Assembly (NCBI RefSeq): GCF_050611725.1
Contig: NZ_JBODJB010000001.1
Coordinates: forward strand, 2,914,001 to 2,978,000
DNA from: Ferruginibacter sp050611725
Lineage (GTDB): Bacteria > Bacteroidota > Bacteroidia > Chitinophagales > Chitinophagaceae
Length of the DNA: 64,000 bases
Direction: 5' to 3'
This document shows, in pieces, positions 1-8,713 of the stretch; within the stretch, counting starts at the first letter, position 1; each line of letters starts with the position of its first letter. A program made the position numbers and the translations under genes. The notes under the pieces are model-generated. The model was not told where the DNA came from. It saw only the letters and a program-made list of their open reading frames with translations, and did not search any database.

Positions 1-1887
1 TAATTTCTGAGCATCGACAGGATTTATTTCCAAAAACGAATTTGCCGTATGTTGATTTAATTTTTTTACTTTTCCAGTTTTGCTCATTGTATGCCACTGA
101 TCTCTAACTCTGCCCGTAGTAAGTACTAACGGAAAATCACTACTTGTTTTTTCACTGGTTATTGTATCAGGAACCGCATGAATAATGGCTTTGGTGGATG
201 GCGTATAAAATATTTTATCTTCAAACAAACGTTTTACGCCACTGCCTTTCTCGTCCATTGTGTATGGCCACTGAACAGTTTTCTTTTCTTTAATGATGGT
301 ATAGTCAAGCCCGGTTATATCAATATTGGTGCCTGCAGTTAATGCCGCATGTTCTTTATAAATATCATTATACTCTTTGTATTCAAAACCCTTAAATCCC
401 ATTTGTTTTGCAAATCGACAAATGATCTCAGTATCGGGCAATGCTTCTCCGGGAGCATCTACAATTTTATTCAAATAACTAATGCGCCTTTCACTATTGG
501 TCATTGTACCTTCCTTCTCTGTCCATGTTGCCGCCGGTAAAATGACATCCGCATATTTCAATGTTTCAGGTTTGTTACTTACATCTTGTACAACAACAAA
601 TTTTGCTTTTTTCAAACCCTCTTCTGCAACACGAACATTTGGTAAGCTTACTAACGGGTTGGTACATATGATCCAAATGGCTTTTAATTTACCTTCATTC
701 AATGCATCAAACATTTCCGTTGCCGTTAAGCCCGGCTTTTCCGCTATTTTTGTTCCGCCCCAAAATTCCTGCACCTGTTTTCTATGTAACGGATTAGCAA
801 GATTACGATGTGCAGGCAACAAATTGGACAAACCACCAACTTCTCTTCCTCCCATTGCATTCGGCTGCCCGGTCAATGAAAATGGCCCTGAGCCTGGTTT
901 CCCGATATGACCTGTTATCAGGTTGAGATTGATCAGGCTTAAATTTTTATTTACACCAATTGAACTTTGGTTCAAGCCCATTGTCCACATAGTAATAAAA
1001 CCTTTGGCATCTCCAATATATTTTGCAGCCAGTCTAATATCATCTTCATCAATGCCGCAAATTCCAGCAGATTCGCTTAAAGACCTTGCAAAAACAATTT
1101 CTTTATAGGCATCAAATCCCTCTGCATGATTTTTTACAAAATCAAAATCGATATCGCCATTTTCGATCAACAACCTTCCGATGGCGTGATTTAATGTGAT
1201 ATCAGTTCCTGGATTGATTTGCAAATGCAAATCGGCGATAGAACATGAATCTGTTTTACGAGGATCTGCTACAATGATCTTTACATTTGGATTTGCAGCC
1301 TTGTGAGCTTCTACTCTTCTCCAGATGATCGGATGACACCATGCTGGGTTAGCTCCTGTTACAAAAATGCAATCGCTTAGTTCGATATCATCATAACAAA
1401 CCGGAACACTATCTTCTCCCAAACTCATTTTATACCCAACCACTGCACTACTCATGCATAACCGTGAGTTAGTGTCAATATTATTACTTCCAATAAACCC
1501 TTTGATCAATTTATTGATCACATAATATTCCTCCGTAAGACATTGCCCTGAAACATAGAATGCCACCGAATCCGGACCGTATTTATCAATGAATGTTTTA
1601 AAAACAGCTGCCGTTCTTTCCAATGCACTATCCCAGGTAACTCTTTGCAAAGGCATATTTTTATTGTAACGCATTTGTGGATACAACAACCTGTCGCTTT
1701 TATCATTAACGGTATAATGGAGATTCATGCCTTTGCTACAGAGCATTCCCTTATTTACCGGATGATCTTTATCCCCCTCAACAACAATATTTCCCTTTCT
1801 ATCCTTATTAACAACAATACCACAACCCACGCCGCAATAGCAGCAAGTTGTGGTATTTGTGTTTGATATAATTTTCTTGTCTTGCAT
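1..1887 (-). CDS. nasA: Assimilatory nitrate reductase, molybdopterin catalytic subunit (C terminus cut by window edge)
   Basis: Reduces nitrate to nitrite in the cytoplasm using a bis-MGD molybdenum centre and a [4Fe-4S] cluster. The reading frame is open from an ATG at 1887 to the left edge, giving 629 codons. The N terminus shows the cluster ligands C15, C18, C22 and C50 (CxxC-x3-C-x27-C). It is followed by typical molybdopterin-oxidoreductase blocks such as SRLCMSSAVVGYK, GANPAWCHPI, NPLVSLPN and LPAATWTEKEGT. The last visible part, TTGRVRDQWHTMSKTG, opens the dinucleotide-binding domain, so roughly the last 50-150 residues are missing. It is the last visible gene of the nitrate-uptake operon, 30 bp after the narK-like gene. 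NasA/NarB is preferred over periplasmic NapA because there is no Tat signal and a nirBD set lies nearby. Confidence 0.93.
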   Translation of the reverse strand, partial: MQDKKIISNTNTTTCCYCGVGCGIVVNKDRKGNIVVEGDKDHPVNKGMLCSKGMNLHYTVNDKSDRLLYPQMRYNKNMPLQRVTWDSALERTAAVFKTFIDKYGPDSVAFYVSGQCLTEEYYVINKLIKGFIGSNNIDTNSRLCMSSAVVGYKMSLGEDSVPVCYDDIELSDCIFVTGANPAWCHPIIWRRVEAHKAANPNVKIIVADPRKTDSCSIADLHLQINPGTDITLNHAIGRLLIENGDIDFDFVKNHAEGFDAYKEIVFARSLSESAGICGIDEDDIRLAAKYIGDAKGFITMWTMGLNQSSIGVNKNLSLINLNLITGHIGKPGSGPFSLTGQPNAMGGREVGGLSNLLPAHRNLANPLHRKQVQEFWGGTKIAEKPGLTATEMFDALNEGKLKAIWIICTNPLVSLPNVRVAEEGLKKAKFVVVQDVSNKPETLKYADVILPAATWTEKEGTMTNSERRISYLNKIVDAPGEALPDTEIICRFAKQMGFKGFEYKEYNDIYKEHAALTAGTNIDITGLDYTIIKEKKTVQWPYTMDEKGSGVKRLFEDKIFYTPSTKAIIHAVPDTITSEKTSSDFPLVLTTGRVRDQWHTMSKTGKVKKLNQHTANSFLEINPVDAQKL

Positions 1888-1917
1888 CGTTATTTACATC
1901 ATCTATATTCTACTGAA

Positions 1918-3276
1918 TTATTTTACCGGCACAGGCGCCAAAGTCAAATCCTTTATATCATCAGTATCTCTTGCAGCCGCAATCGTTCTGAATATCAAAA
2001 CGGCAACACCAATACCTAAAACAATAAAACCTAATAGTGTGAAAGCAGCAGTGTAATCAATTAATTCTTTTGTTTTAGCAACACCATTTTCTATAACCTG
2101 TGTAGTTGTTTTTGCCGACATTGATTTAAACATGAATGCGATCAGCATAGCTCCGATATTACCACCAGCTCCAACTATACCTGCAACACTACCAACTGCA
2201 ATAGGACTAATGAATGGAACCAGGCTGTATGTAGCACCATTCGCCATTTTCAGGCTTAACCCAAAGAAGAACATCATGAATATTGCAATGCCAATGTTAC
2301 CTGACTTAGCAAACCAGATAATACCCACGCCTTCAAGCAACAAAAGAATAGAAAGCAAAAATGATTTTCCGTGAAATCCGAATTTAATACCAACTTTATC
2401 TGCAACAATACCGCCTAAAGGCCGAGCAAAAATGTTCATCCAACCGAAGATACCCGCTGTCATACCTGCAACGGCTATGGTTGCACCAAATGAATCGGTG
2501 AAAAATATTGGCGCAAAATTATCAACGGTAATTTCAACACCAAAGCATGCGGCATATGCAATGGTTAATATCCAGGTACGATAATCTTTTACTGCAACAA
2601 GAAATGTATTCTTCTTATCATTCGTTTTGTAACCAATTTCTTTATAATCTCCTGCTGACGTATCTTTTGTATATCTATAATATAAAAAAGCACAAACCAG
2701 TAACATAACACCCGGAACGATCATTGCAAAACGCCAACTGTCTTCTTTTGCACAAAAACCAAGAGCAGTAAAGCCCGAAGCGATCATTGGCATAAAGAAA
2801 TTTGCTGCACCACCACCAGCGTTACCAAAACCGCCTGCAGTTGCATTTGCCGTTCCTTTTACATTTGGGGCAAACATTACTGAAGTGTGAAATTGTGTAA
2901 TAACAAATGAAGCTCCAATAACGCCTATGGCTAAACGACATAATAAGAATGAAGTATAGGAATGACTAAGACCGATCAATAGTACCGGAATTGAACAAAC
3001 AATCAACAACCATGTGTAAACAATTCTCGGGCCGTATTTATCAACCAACCTGCCAATTAACAGACGAGCTAAAATTGTTGCAGAAACTGACGCAATCTGA
3101 ATATTTCCTATTTGATCCTTGGTTAAATGCAATTGTTCTTTGGCAAGCTTCATTAACGGTGCCATGCCAAACCAGGCAAAGAAGCAAAAGAAGAAAGTTA
3201 ACCAGGTGATATGAAAGGTTTTCATCTGTACACCTTTCAGTGAAAAAATATTCAGCTTGTTTAATGGTTGATTCAT
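1918..3276 (-). CDS. narK: NarK/NNP-family nitrate/nitrite transporter (MFS)
   Basis: Major-facilitator permease of 452 residues, likely importing nitrate or exchanging nitrate and nitrite across the inner membrane. About 12 hydrophobic segments are visible. Both glycine-rich nitrate signatures are present: GGFGNAGGGAANFFMP around residues 148-163 and VGAGGNIGAM around 368-377. Arginines R71 (TM2) and R285 (TM8) fall where the two substrate-binding arginines of NarK lie. Met18 is an alternative start and would remove a short polar leader. The gene lies between nrtD-like and the nitrate reductase on the same strand, so the operon encodes two nitrate uptake systems. Confidence 0.93.
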   Translation of the reverse strand: MNQPLNKLNIFSLKGVQMKTFHITWLTFFFCFFAWFGMAPLMKLAKEQLHLTKDQIGNIQIASVSATILARLLIGRLVDKYGPRIVYTWLLIVCSIPVLLIGLSHSYTSFLLCRLAIGVIGASFVITQFHTSVMFAPNVKGTANATAGGFGNAGGGAANFFMPMIASGFTALGFCAKEDSWRFAMIVPGVMLLVCAFLYYRYTKDTSAGDYKEIGYKTNDKKNTFLVAVKDYRTWILTIAYAACFGVEITVDNFAPIFFTDSFGATIAVAGMTAGIFGWMNIFARPLGGIVADKVGIKFGFHGKSFLLSILLLLEGVGIIWFAKSGNIGIAIFMMFFFGLSLKMANGATYSLVPFISPIAVGSVAGIVGAGGNIGAMLIAFMFKSMSAKTTTQVIENGVAKTKELIDYTAAFTLLGFIVLGIGVAVLIFRTIAAARDTDDIKDLTLAPVPVK

Positions 3277-3309
3277 TTTAATTTTTTATAAATGGTTTAA
3301 CTAATCGTT

Positions 3310-4164
3310 TTAAATATCGTCGATCGAAAATTTATCGATCAACAATCCAAGCAACTTATCATGAATTTTCATGTATGCTGCATCATGTATGATTTCTTTT
3401 TTATTTCTTGGCCTCGGTAATGTTATGTCTACAATCTCTTTTATTGTAGCTGCCGGGCCATTATTCATCACCACTACTTTATCACTTAAAAAGATTGCCT
3501 CTTCAATGTCATGTGTAACAATGATGATCGTTTTTTCTCTATTATCAAGATTCCAGAGTTTCAGCAATTCAACATGCATATTACTTTTGGTCAATGCGTC
3601 TAATGCGCCGAAAGGCTCATCTAACAATAATATAGATGGATTGATAGCAAAAGCTCTTGCTATGGCTACACGTTGTTTCATTCCACCCGATAATTGTCCA
3701 GGCAGTTTGTCTTTATGCATCCAAAGATTTACCTGTTGCAAATTCTTTTCTACTAGTTGTTTCTTTTCTGTTGTAGTTAAGTTTGGTAACGCAGAATCAA
3801 CTGCTTCATAAATATTTCTATAAACAGTTAACCAAGGAAGTAAAGAATAGTTTTGAAAAACAATACCTCTATCCGGTCCCGGACCATTTACCATTCTCCC
3901 ATTAGCTTTAACCACTCCTTCAGTAGCCTTCACCATTCCGCTGATGGTACCCATCAACGTAGATTTGCCGCAACCTGAGTGACCGATCAGAGCCACGATC
4001 TCTCCTTTCTTTACAGTAAGAGAAATATCTTTAACCGCCGTATATATATTTTTACCGGATCCAAAGCTCACGGTCATATTTTCTATTTCTATACTATTGA
4101 TAGCGCTGCTTATAATTGCCTCAGCTACTGCAGTATTTTTTTGTTCAATGATTAAATCAGACAT
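3310..4164 (-). CDS. nrtD: Nitrate-type ABC transporter ATP-binding protein (NrtD-like)
   Basis: ATPase of 284 residues expected to drive the NrtA/NrtB uptake system on the cytoplasmic face. Visible motifs are Walker A GHSGCGKST (61-69), Q-loop Q104, signature LSGGMKQR (158-165), Walker B ILLLDEP (178-184) and H-loop H218. The phrase NGPGPDRGIVFQNYSLLPWLTV is characteristic of the nitrate/sulfonate/taurine subfamily. The first ~25 residues are extra polar sequence before the ABC core. There is no NrtC-type ATPase-solute-binding fusion, so one ATPase probably serves as a homodimer. Nitrate specificity is inferred from context; the subfamily also includes cyanate, bicarbonate and taurine importers. 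Confidence 0.9.
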   Translation of the reverse strand: MSDLIIEQKNTAVAEAIISSAINSIEIENMTVSFGSGKNIYTAVKDISLTVKKGEIVALIGHSGCGKSTLMGTISGMVKATEGVVKANGRMVNGPGPDRGIVFQNYSLLPWLTVYRNIYEAVDSALPNLTTTEKKQLVEKNLQQVNLWMHKDKLPGQLSGGMKQRVAIARAFAINPSILLLDEPFGALDALTKSNMHVELLKLWNLDNREKTIIIVTHDIEEAIFLSDKVVVMNNGPAATIKEIVDITLPRPRNKKEIIHDAAYMKIHDKLLGLLIDKFSIDDI

Positions 4165-4190
4165 ATACTAATTTTTACTCGGTTTAGAAT

Positions 4191-4970
4191 TTATGCTACG
4201 TAACTAAATTTCTTTTGCATCATTGTAAATGCTTTATCAAGCAATAATCCTACAACACCAATGGTCAGAATTACAGCTATAACTTTTTCCAATGACGACG
4301 CATTCCAGCTATCCCATACAAAAAAACCTACCCCTGCACCACCTGAAAGCATTTCAGCAGCAACAATTACCACCCATGCAATACCAATACTTAGTTTTAA
4401 GCCGGTGAAGATGTATGACAAACTATAAGGGAAATAAATTTTTGTAATGGTCTTCCATTTAGAAAAACCAAATGCTTTGCCTACGTTTTTATGATCGGCA
4501 GGTACAGAAGCTACTCCCAAAGCAGTATTGATCAATGTTGGCCAAATGCAGGTAATAAATACTGCAAAAACTGCAGCTTTATCTGATGCTTCAAATAAAG
4601 CAAGTCCGAGTGGAAACCACGCCAATGGTGATACAGGACGTAATACCTGAATGATCGGATTTAAAATTGACATAATGATCTTGCTCGACCCAATCAAATA
4701 ACCAACAGGTAGCGCAATCAATGTTGCCAACAAAAAGCCTTTAAATACAGTCCCTAATGAAGTTAATAATTGAAACCCAATTCCTTTATCATTTGGACCA
4801 TTATCATAAAACGGATCACTCCATAAACTGAACAAAGTACCAAGTACTTTAGTAGCTGAGGGAATAGGTATTTTATTATTAGCAGTAAGCATACTTGCCA
4901 GATCGAACATCCCCAACAAAACAGCAATTCCGATGATCAGATAAACTGCAGGTAAAAGATATTTTTTCAT
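4191..4970 (-). CDS. nrtB: Nitrate-type ABC transporter permease (NrtB-like)
   Basis: Inner-membrane permease of 259 residues with an N-terminal membrane anchor, then about five further hydrophobic segments. The cytoplasmic EAA-type loop, NVGKAFGFSKWKTITKIYFP around residues 160-180, would contact the ATPase. The family is BPD_transp_1, NrtB/SsuC/TauC group. It lies between the solute-binding lipoprotein gene and the ATPase gene on the same strand, 26 bp before nrtD-like. A strong hairpin separates it from nrtA and may lower its expression relative to the binding protein. Confidence 0.9.
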   Translation of the reverse strand: MKKYLLPAVYLIIGIAVLLGMFDLASMLTANNKIPIPSATKVLGTLFSLWSDPFYDNGPNDKGIGFQLLTSLGTVFKGFLLATLIALPVGYLIGSSKIIMSILNPIIQVLRPVSPLAWFPLGLALFEASDKAAVFAVFITCIWPTLINTALGVASVPADHKNVGKAFGFSKWKTITKIYFPYSLSYIFTGLKLSIGIAWVVIVAAEMLSGGAGVGFFVWDSWNASSLEKVIAVILTIGVVGLLLDKAFTMMQKKFSYVA

Positions 4971-4986
4971 TTCATTACTTTTTTAA

Positions 4987-5017
4987 AAAGTGGTTGCTAT
5001 TGAATAACAACCACTTT
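4987..5017 (-). terminator. Intercistronic hairpin between nrtA and nrtB
   Basis: A perfect 10-bp stem (4987-4996 with 5008-5017, AAAGTGGTTG/CAACCACTTT) with an 11-nt loop lies just after the nrtA-like stop on the minus strand. It is followed by TT then an A-run rather than a long U-tract. It could be a partial terminator or a 3'-end stabiliser that makes binding protein exceed permease, as known for other ABC operons. That role is inference. Confidence 0.6.
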
Positions 5018-5025
5018 CAGTGAAT

Positions 5026-6264
5026 TTATTTTTTGATGTATGCCTCTACGTTATTAGGATCAAAAACTTTATTTTCGATCGTTAATTTAAAAGGCTTCAT
5101 GTCGTCATCAGGGGAAGAGAGTTTCATCTCTCCAATTACTTCATTATACAGATCCTGCATAATTATTTTGTCGGCAACTTCTTTGTAATTAGCAGGTGCC
5201 GTTGGTAATAAGCCCCACTCTACATACTTTGCAAGAAACCAGATACCATAACTTTTACGAGGAAAGTTGGTAGCACCTCCATCATAAAATTTCATGTAAT
5301 CATCTGTATATTTTTTCTCTCCGAATTTGCAACCCACATTGTTGATACCCATTAATCTTGCTTCTGTAACCTCTGTTGGCGCATTCACATATTTTTGTTG
5401 AGAAATAATTTCGGCGGCTTTTTTACGATTTGGTAAACTATCTAACCATTGTGACGCTCTTATGATTGCCTTCATGATCTTTTTAACATCATCTTTATTA
5501 GCTGAAGCAAAAGCTTCATTTAATACCAACGCCTTTTCAGGATGATTTTTCCATATCTCCTGCGAAGCAATATGCGTAAAGCCAATGCCATCTTTTACAG
5601 CAACCCCATTCCATGGCTCTCCAACACAAAAACCATCCATATTATCTACTTTCATGTTAGCTACCATCTGAGGAGGGGGAATAGTTTTGACACCAACCTT
5701 TTTCACATCAACCCCTGTTGCGGCTAACCATGTACGTAACCATGCATCATGTGTACCACCCGGGAATGTCATTGCAAACTGAACTTGTTTTGCCGCATTC
5801 AACTTATCAACCGCTGAAGCAATCTTAGACGTTTCGTTGTTACCAACGAGATCACAGAATTTATTTGATAAAGTAATTGCCTGCCCGTTGTTATTAATTA
5901 TCATCGCTATTTTCATGGTACTGCCGGCTTTACCGCCAACACCACTATAAACAGAGAATGGCATACTAAATAAACAATGTGCACCAGATAGCTCTCCGTT
6001 AAGTACCTTATCTCTGATATTTGCCCATGATGCTTCTTTAGATAACTCTACATTTACTCCTTCCTGTTCAAAATAGCCTAACTCCTTTGCCATTACCAAA
6101 GAGGCACAATCTGTAAGCGGAATAAACCCAAGTTTGATTACATTAGCCTTAGCGGAATCTGCTCCTGTTCCTTTACCTGCTCCGCTATTGTTACAAGAGG
6201 ACACGGCAATGGTTACAAAAGCCATCAGGAAGAATGATATATTTTTTAATAATTTATAGTACAT
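5026..6264 (-). CDS. nrtA: Nitrate-binding lipoprotein (NrtA-like)
   Basis: Solute-binding component of the ABC nitrate importer, 412 residues. The N terminus is a lipoprotein signal with lipobox AVSSC and lipidated C24, so the protein is expected to be anchored in the envelope. The body matches the NrtA/CmpA branch of the NMT1/periplasmic-binding superfamily: KLGFIPLTDCASLVMAKELG, GAHCLFSMPF, and the TFPGGTHDAWLR and GFCVGEPWN blocks. It precedes nrtB-like and nrtD-like in transcription order. Nitrate is preferred over bicarbonate because the neighbours are nitrate reductase and NarK. Confidence 0.9.
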   Translation of the reverse strand: MYYKLLKNISFFLMAFVTIAVSSCNNSGAGKGTGADSAKANVIKLGFIPLTDCASLVMAKELGYFEQEGVNVELSKEASWANIRDKVLNGELSGAHCLFSMPFSVYSGVGGKAGSTMKIAMIINNNGQAITLSNKFCDLVGNNETSKIASAVDKLNAAKQVQFAMTFPGGTHDAWLRTWLAATGVDVKKVGVKTIPPPQMVANMKVDNMDGFCVGEPWNGVAVKDGIGFTHIASQEIWKNHPEKALVLNEAFASANKDDVKKIMKAIIRASQWLDSLPNRKKAAEIISQQKYVNAPTEVTEARLMGINNVGCKFGEKKYTDDYMKFYDGGATNFPRKSYGIWFLAKYVEWGLLPTAPANYKEVADKIIMQDLYNEVIGEMKLSSPDDDMKPFKLTIENKVFDPNNVEAYIKK

Positions 6265-6305
6265 ACGTTTTGTTTTTGGGTGAAAAATGATTTTAATGTT
6301 TGTAA

Positions 6306-6710
6306 TTAAAATTTATATCCTACACCCACACCTATTTTCCAGCTACCATCTGCTGCTGCAGTTTTAGCAACATAATATAGTGGTACCTGAACAACAAGAT
6401 GTTTATAAATGACAGCTGCCCCGAATCCTAGCATTGGTGTTAATATTGAATTCTTTTTTGCACCTGAAACAACTTTATCTTCTTTGATACGAAGCGATGG
6501 CAACATGCCTAATGTAACAGCAACTGGTTTTTTTACCAGCTTAATGCAAGGGCCGCCAAAATTCACATACGCCCCTTTGTCTACGTAGCCTGAAACGATC
6601 ATCCCGTCCCACAAAACCGGCTTTGCTTTTGTTTGAGCTTTAGCAATACCTGTAATGCTAAAAATTGACATTAATAAGATGGAAGTTTTTTTGATTAGAG
6701 ACTTTTTCAT
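6306..6710 (-). CDS. Small secreted or outer-membrane protein at the head of the nitrate operon
   Basis: Unrecognised protein of 134 residues. The ATG at 6710 is chosen because it gives a clean signal peptide (positively charged MKKSLIKKTS, then a hydrophobic run ending AKAQ). A longer frame would start inside the leader hairpin. The mature part is glycine-rich with alternating hydrophobic residues and ends KIGVGVGYKF. A terminal aromatic residue like this is typical of outer-membrane beta-strands. It is 41 bp upstream of nrtA-like and probably the first gene of the operon. An envelope role in nitrate uptake is possible but is only positional inference. Confidence 0.65.
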   Translation of the reverse strand: MKKSLIKKTSILLMSIFSITGIAKAQTKAKPVLWDGMIVSGYVDKGAYVNFGGPCIKLVKKPVAVTLGMLPSLRIKEDKVVSGAKKNSILTPMLGFGAAVIYKHLVVQVPLYYVAKTAAADGSWKIGVGVGYKF

Positions 6711-6743
6711 AATACTTTTGTTTTGATTTGATGAAAGATTAGT

Positions 6744-6793
6744 TTTTAATTTTTTGTCGCCCCGGTTTGGCTGCAACCTCTCCGGGGTTTTTT
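6744..6793. promoter_or_regulatory. GC-rich hairpin in the leader of the nitrate operon
   Basis: CCCCGG (6760-6765) pairs with CCGGGG (6782-6787), and a competing inner stem GGTT/AACC is possible. On the plus strand it is followed by six T residues, so it looks like an intrinsic terminator facing the Crp/Fnr gene. On the minus strand it lies 50-80 nt before the first start codon of the nitrate operon and could be a leader structure. It stands out in very AT-rich surroundings. Confidence 0.5.
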
Positions 6794-7194
6794 GTTTAAA
6801 AGATGGTTATTAAAATTTTTGTCACGGCAGTTTGTTTTAATGGTTATTATTATTATTTGAACCGGTTCTAATTTGTTTGAACTACTCGAACATAATGGTC
6901 GAAATAGCAGCAGCCGCTAAGGCTAATTTTTTTCAAAATGGGGAAAAACAATCGAGGCGTAAAAAACCGAGGGGCAAATAAGAGAGTGATTAAATGAGCT
7001 GTAATTTTAAAAAGGAACTAAAAGGCTCCAATTCAAAAATTAAATATTACATTTTTTTATATTTAATACTTTTCTATTTACTAAAATCATATTTATGATC
7101 GTTTATATGATTTACAATATAAAAATAGGGAGTATTTACGATACAAAGAAATTTTTTGATCAAATATTTTATATTTATTTTATTATAATGTTTA

Positions 7195-7240
7195 ATTTTG
7201 TAACTAATTAATGTTTATAAGCATTGATTAGTTACAAAAT
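7195..7240. repeat. 46-bp near-perfect inverted repeat
   Basis: Arms ATTTTGTAACTAAT (7195-7208) and ATTAGTTACAAAAT (7227-7240) are perfect complements. A further inner AATG/CATT pair (7210-7213, 7222-7225) extends the dyad after one mismatch. It lies about 110 bp upstream of the Crp/Fnr start and is a candidate operator or transcript hairpin. Confidence 0.75.
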
Positions 7241-7273
7241 TTAAATACATATTTATTATCATAATGTATTTAA
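7241..7273. repeat. Perfect 10-bp inverted repeat, 13-bp spacer
   Basis: TTAAATACAT (7241-7250) and ATGTATTTAA (7264-7273) are exact complements, directly abutting the larger dyad. A third weaker pair, TTAAGTC (7278-7284) and GACTTAA (7310-7316), follows just before the Crp/Fnr gene. Confidence 0.7.
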
Positions 7274-7351
7274 AGATTTAAGTCAATAAACACTTATTTA
7301 CCTTTTATAGACTTAATATTGTGATTGATTTGCTCACCAATAGAAAAGAAG

Positions 7352-8044
7352 ATGAAACAAAGCAAGCAAGGATGTGATCTGAATAGTTGTTTTTTTTGTA
7401 AAGGCTGTCTCCCCGAATGGCTACCTGCCATAGATGCGAAACGAAAGACATTTCATGTAAAAAAAGGCGAGGTCCTATTTCATGAAGGCGATAAAGTTAC
7501 AGGCGTGTATTTTGTGAACGAAGGCAAGGTAAAAGTTCATAAGAAATGGGGTGATGATAAAGAGCTTATTGTACGCTTTGCCAATAAAGGTGCTATTGTC
7601 GGGCACCGTGGATTAGGCAGCAATACCACTTACCCCGTATCCGGCACGGCCATAGAACCCAGTACAGTTTGTTTTATTGATCTTGAGTTTTTTCTTACCA
7701 CATTAAAAGTAAATCACGACTTTACTTTTCAATTGATGATGTTCTTTGCGGATGAACTTCAATTATCCGAAAGAAAAATGCGGAACCTTGCACATATGAG
7801 CGTTAAGGGAAGAGTTGCACAATCCTTGCTTACATTGAAAAAGAATTTCGGTATTACAAAAGAGGGTTATTTAGATATTGTACTAAGCAGGCAAGACCTG
7901 GCTTCTTTTTCCGGTACTACATATGAAACAGTTTTCAGGATACTGAACGAACTGGTAGAAGACAATACCATTAAACTAGTTGAAAAGAAGATCCTTATCA
8001 CTGATATTGATAAATTGGAAAGCTTTACTAACGAGGAAGCATAA
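7352..8044 (+). CDS. Crp/Fnr-family transcriptional regulator with N-terminal cysteine cluster
   Basis: Regulator of 230 residues from the ATG at 7352; a TTG at 7325 would add nine residues. An N-terminal cysteine group C8, C13, C16, C19 precedes a cyclic-nucleotide-binding-like beta-barrel (about residues 30-140; GEVLFHEGDKVTGVYFVNEGKVKV). A C-terminal winged helix follows, with LSRQDLASFSGTTYETVFRILNEL as the recognition helix region. It is divergent from the nitrate operon, so control of nitrate genes is likely. Whether the cysteines hold an Fe-S cluster as in FNR is unproven; their spacing differs from E. coli FNR. Confidence 0.88.
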   Translation: MKQSKQGCDLNSCFFCKGCLPEWLPAIDAKRKTFHVKKGEVLFHEGDKVTGVYFVNEGKVKVHKKWGDDKELIVRFANKGAIVGHRGLGSNTTYPVSGTAIEPSTVCFIDLEFFLTTLKVNHDFTFQLMMFFADELQLSERKMRNLAHMSVKGRVAQSLLTLKKNFGITKEGYLDIVLSRQDLASFSGTTYETVFRILNELVEDNTIKLVEKKILITDIDKLESFTNEEA

Positions 8045-8054
8045 CCTGCAATAA

Positions 8055-8705
8055 TTAGACCCAGTTTTTTAATTCCTTCTGCACATATAATTGTTGCTCA
8101 CTCTCCCTGTTTACAATGTTTAACATGGCTTTTGCCAGATCAACAGAAGTAATGACTAGTGAAGGAAATAAAAATTTTATTACAGGAAATAGAAAAGAAA
8201 CAAATTTATACGCAAAGGGTTCGTTAGGATAACCATTGACTGCTTGTATGGCTCCGGGACGAACGATGTATAGTTTTTGAAAACCTACACCTGATAGTGC
8301 ATTTTCTGTTTGGCCCTTTGCCCATGCAAATAACACCTTGCTTTTTTCCGTTGTATCTGCCCCCATACCACTAAGAAATAAAAAACTTATTGTTGGATTA
8401 GCTGCTAACATTTGTTCTGCCGCAACAAACACATAATCATGCGTAATGATCAAATATTCCGACTCTGTGACCTGAGTTTGAGAAATTCCCAAACACCAAA
8501 TGCATGCATCGGCTTCAGCAAAAACATTTGTCAGTGATTCGTACTTTAAAAAATCTGAATGAATGATCGTTGTTACTTTAGTATGCGATATAGCAACCGG
8601 TTTACGTACTATACAGGTTATATGATCAATCCTGTCATCAGCTATGGCCTGACGCAACACTTCTGAACCAACCATTCCTGTTGCTCCGGTCAAAATAATT
8701 TTCAT
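8055..8705 (-). CDS. NAD(P)-binding Rossmann-fold protein (atypical SDR)
   Basis: Protein of 216 residues with the dinucleotide-binding motif GATGMVG at 7-13 and an otherwise YbjT/NmrA-like atypical short-chain dehydrogenase pattern (CLGISQTQ, FLFLSGMGADTTEKS, YIVRPGAI). No catalytic YxxxK is evident, so it may sense or bind NAD(P)H rather than catalyse a classic SDR reaction. It ends ten bases from the convergent Crp/Fnr gene and follows moeA by 8 bp, so it is likely the last gene of the Mo-cofactor operon. Its link to that pathway is positional only. Confidence 0.75.
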   Translation of the reverse strand: MKIILTGATGMVGSEVLRQAIADDRIDHITCIVRKPVAISHTKVTTIIHSDFLKYESLTNVFAEADACIWCLGISQTQVTESEYLIITHDYVFVAAEQMLAANPTISFLFLSGMGADTTEKSKVLFAWAKGQTENALSGVGFQKLYIVRPGAIQAVNGYPNEPFAYKFVSFLFPVIKFLFPSLVITSVDLAKAMLNIVNRESEQQLYVQKELKNWV

Positions 8706-8713
8706 AAAAAGAT

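Larger units (their letters stand above)
6794..7351. promoter_or_regulatory. Divergent intergenic region between nitrate operon and Crp/Fnr gene
   Basis: About 560 bp of very AT-rich DNA with no convincing ORF. It must contain the promoters of the minus-strand nitrate operon and of the plus-strand regulator. Its right half is dominated by three successive inverted repeats, listed separately. Confidence 0.6.

Noticed and set aside
482..910. 142-codon plus-strand frame
   Set aside because: It is the shadow of the nitrate reductase gene, whose minus-strand frame shows clear conserved motifs throughout.
7320..7338. CRP-like site TGTGA ... TCACC before the Crp/Fnr gene
   Set aside because: The half-sites are 9 bp apart instead of 6 and one is imperfect.
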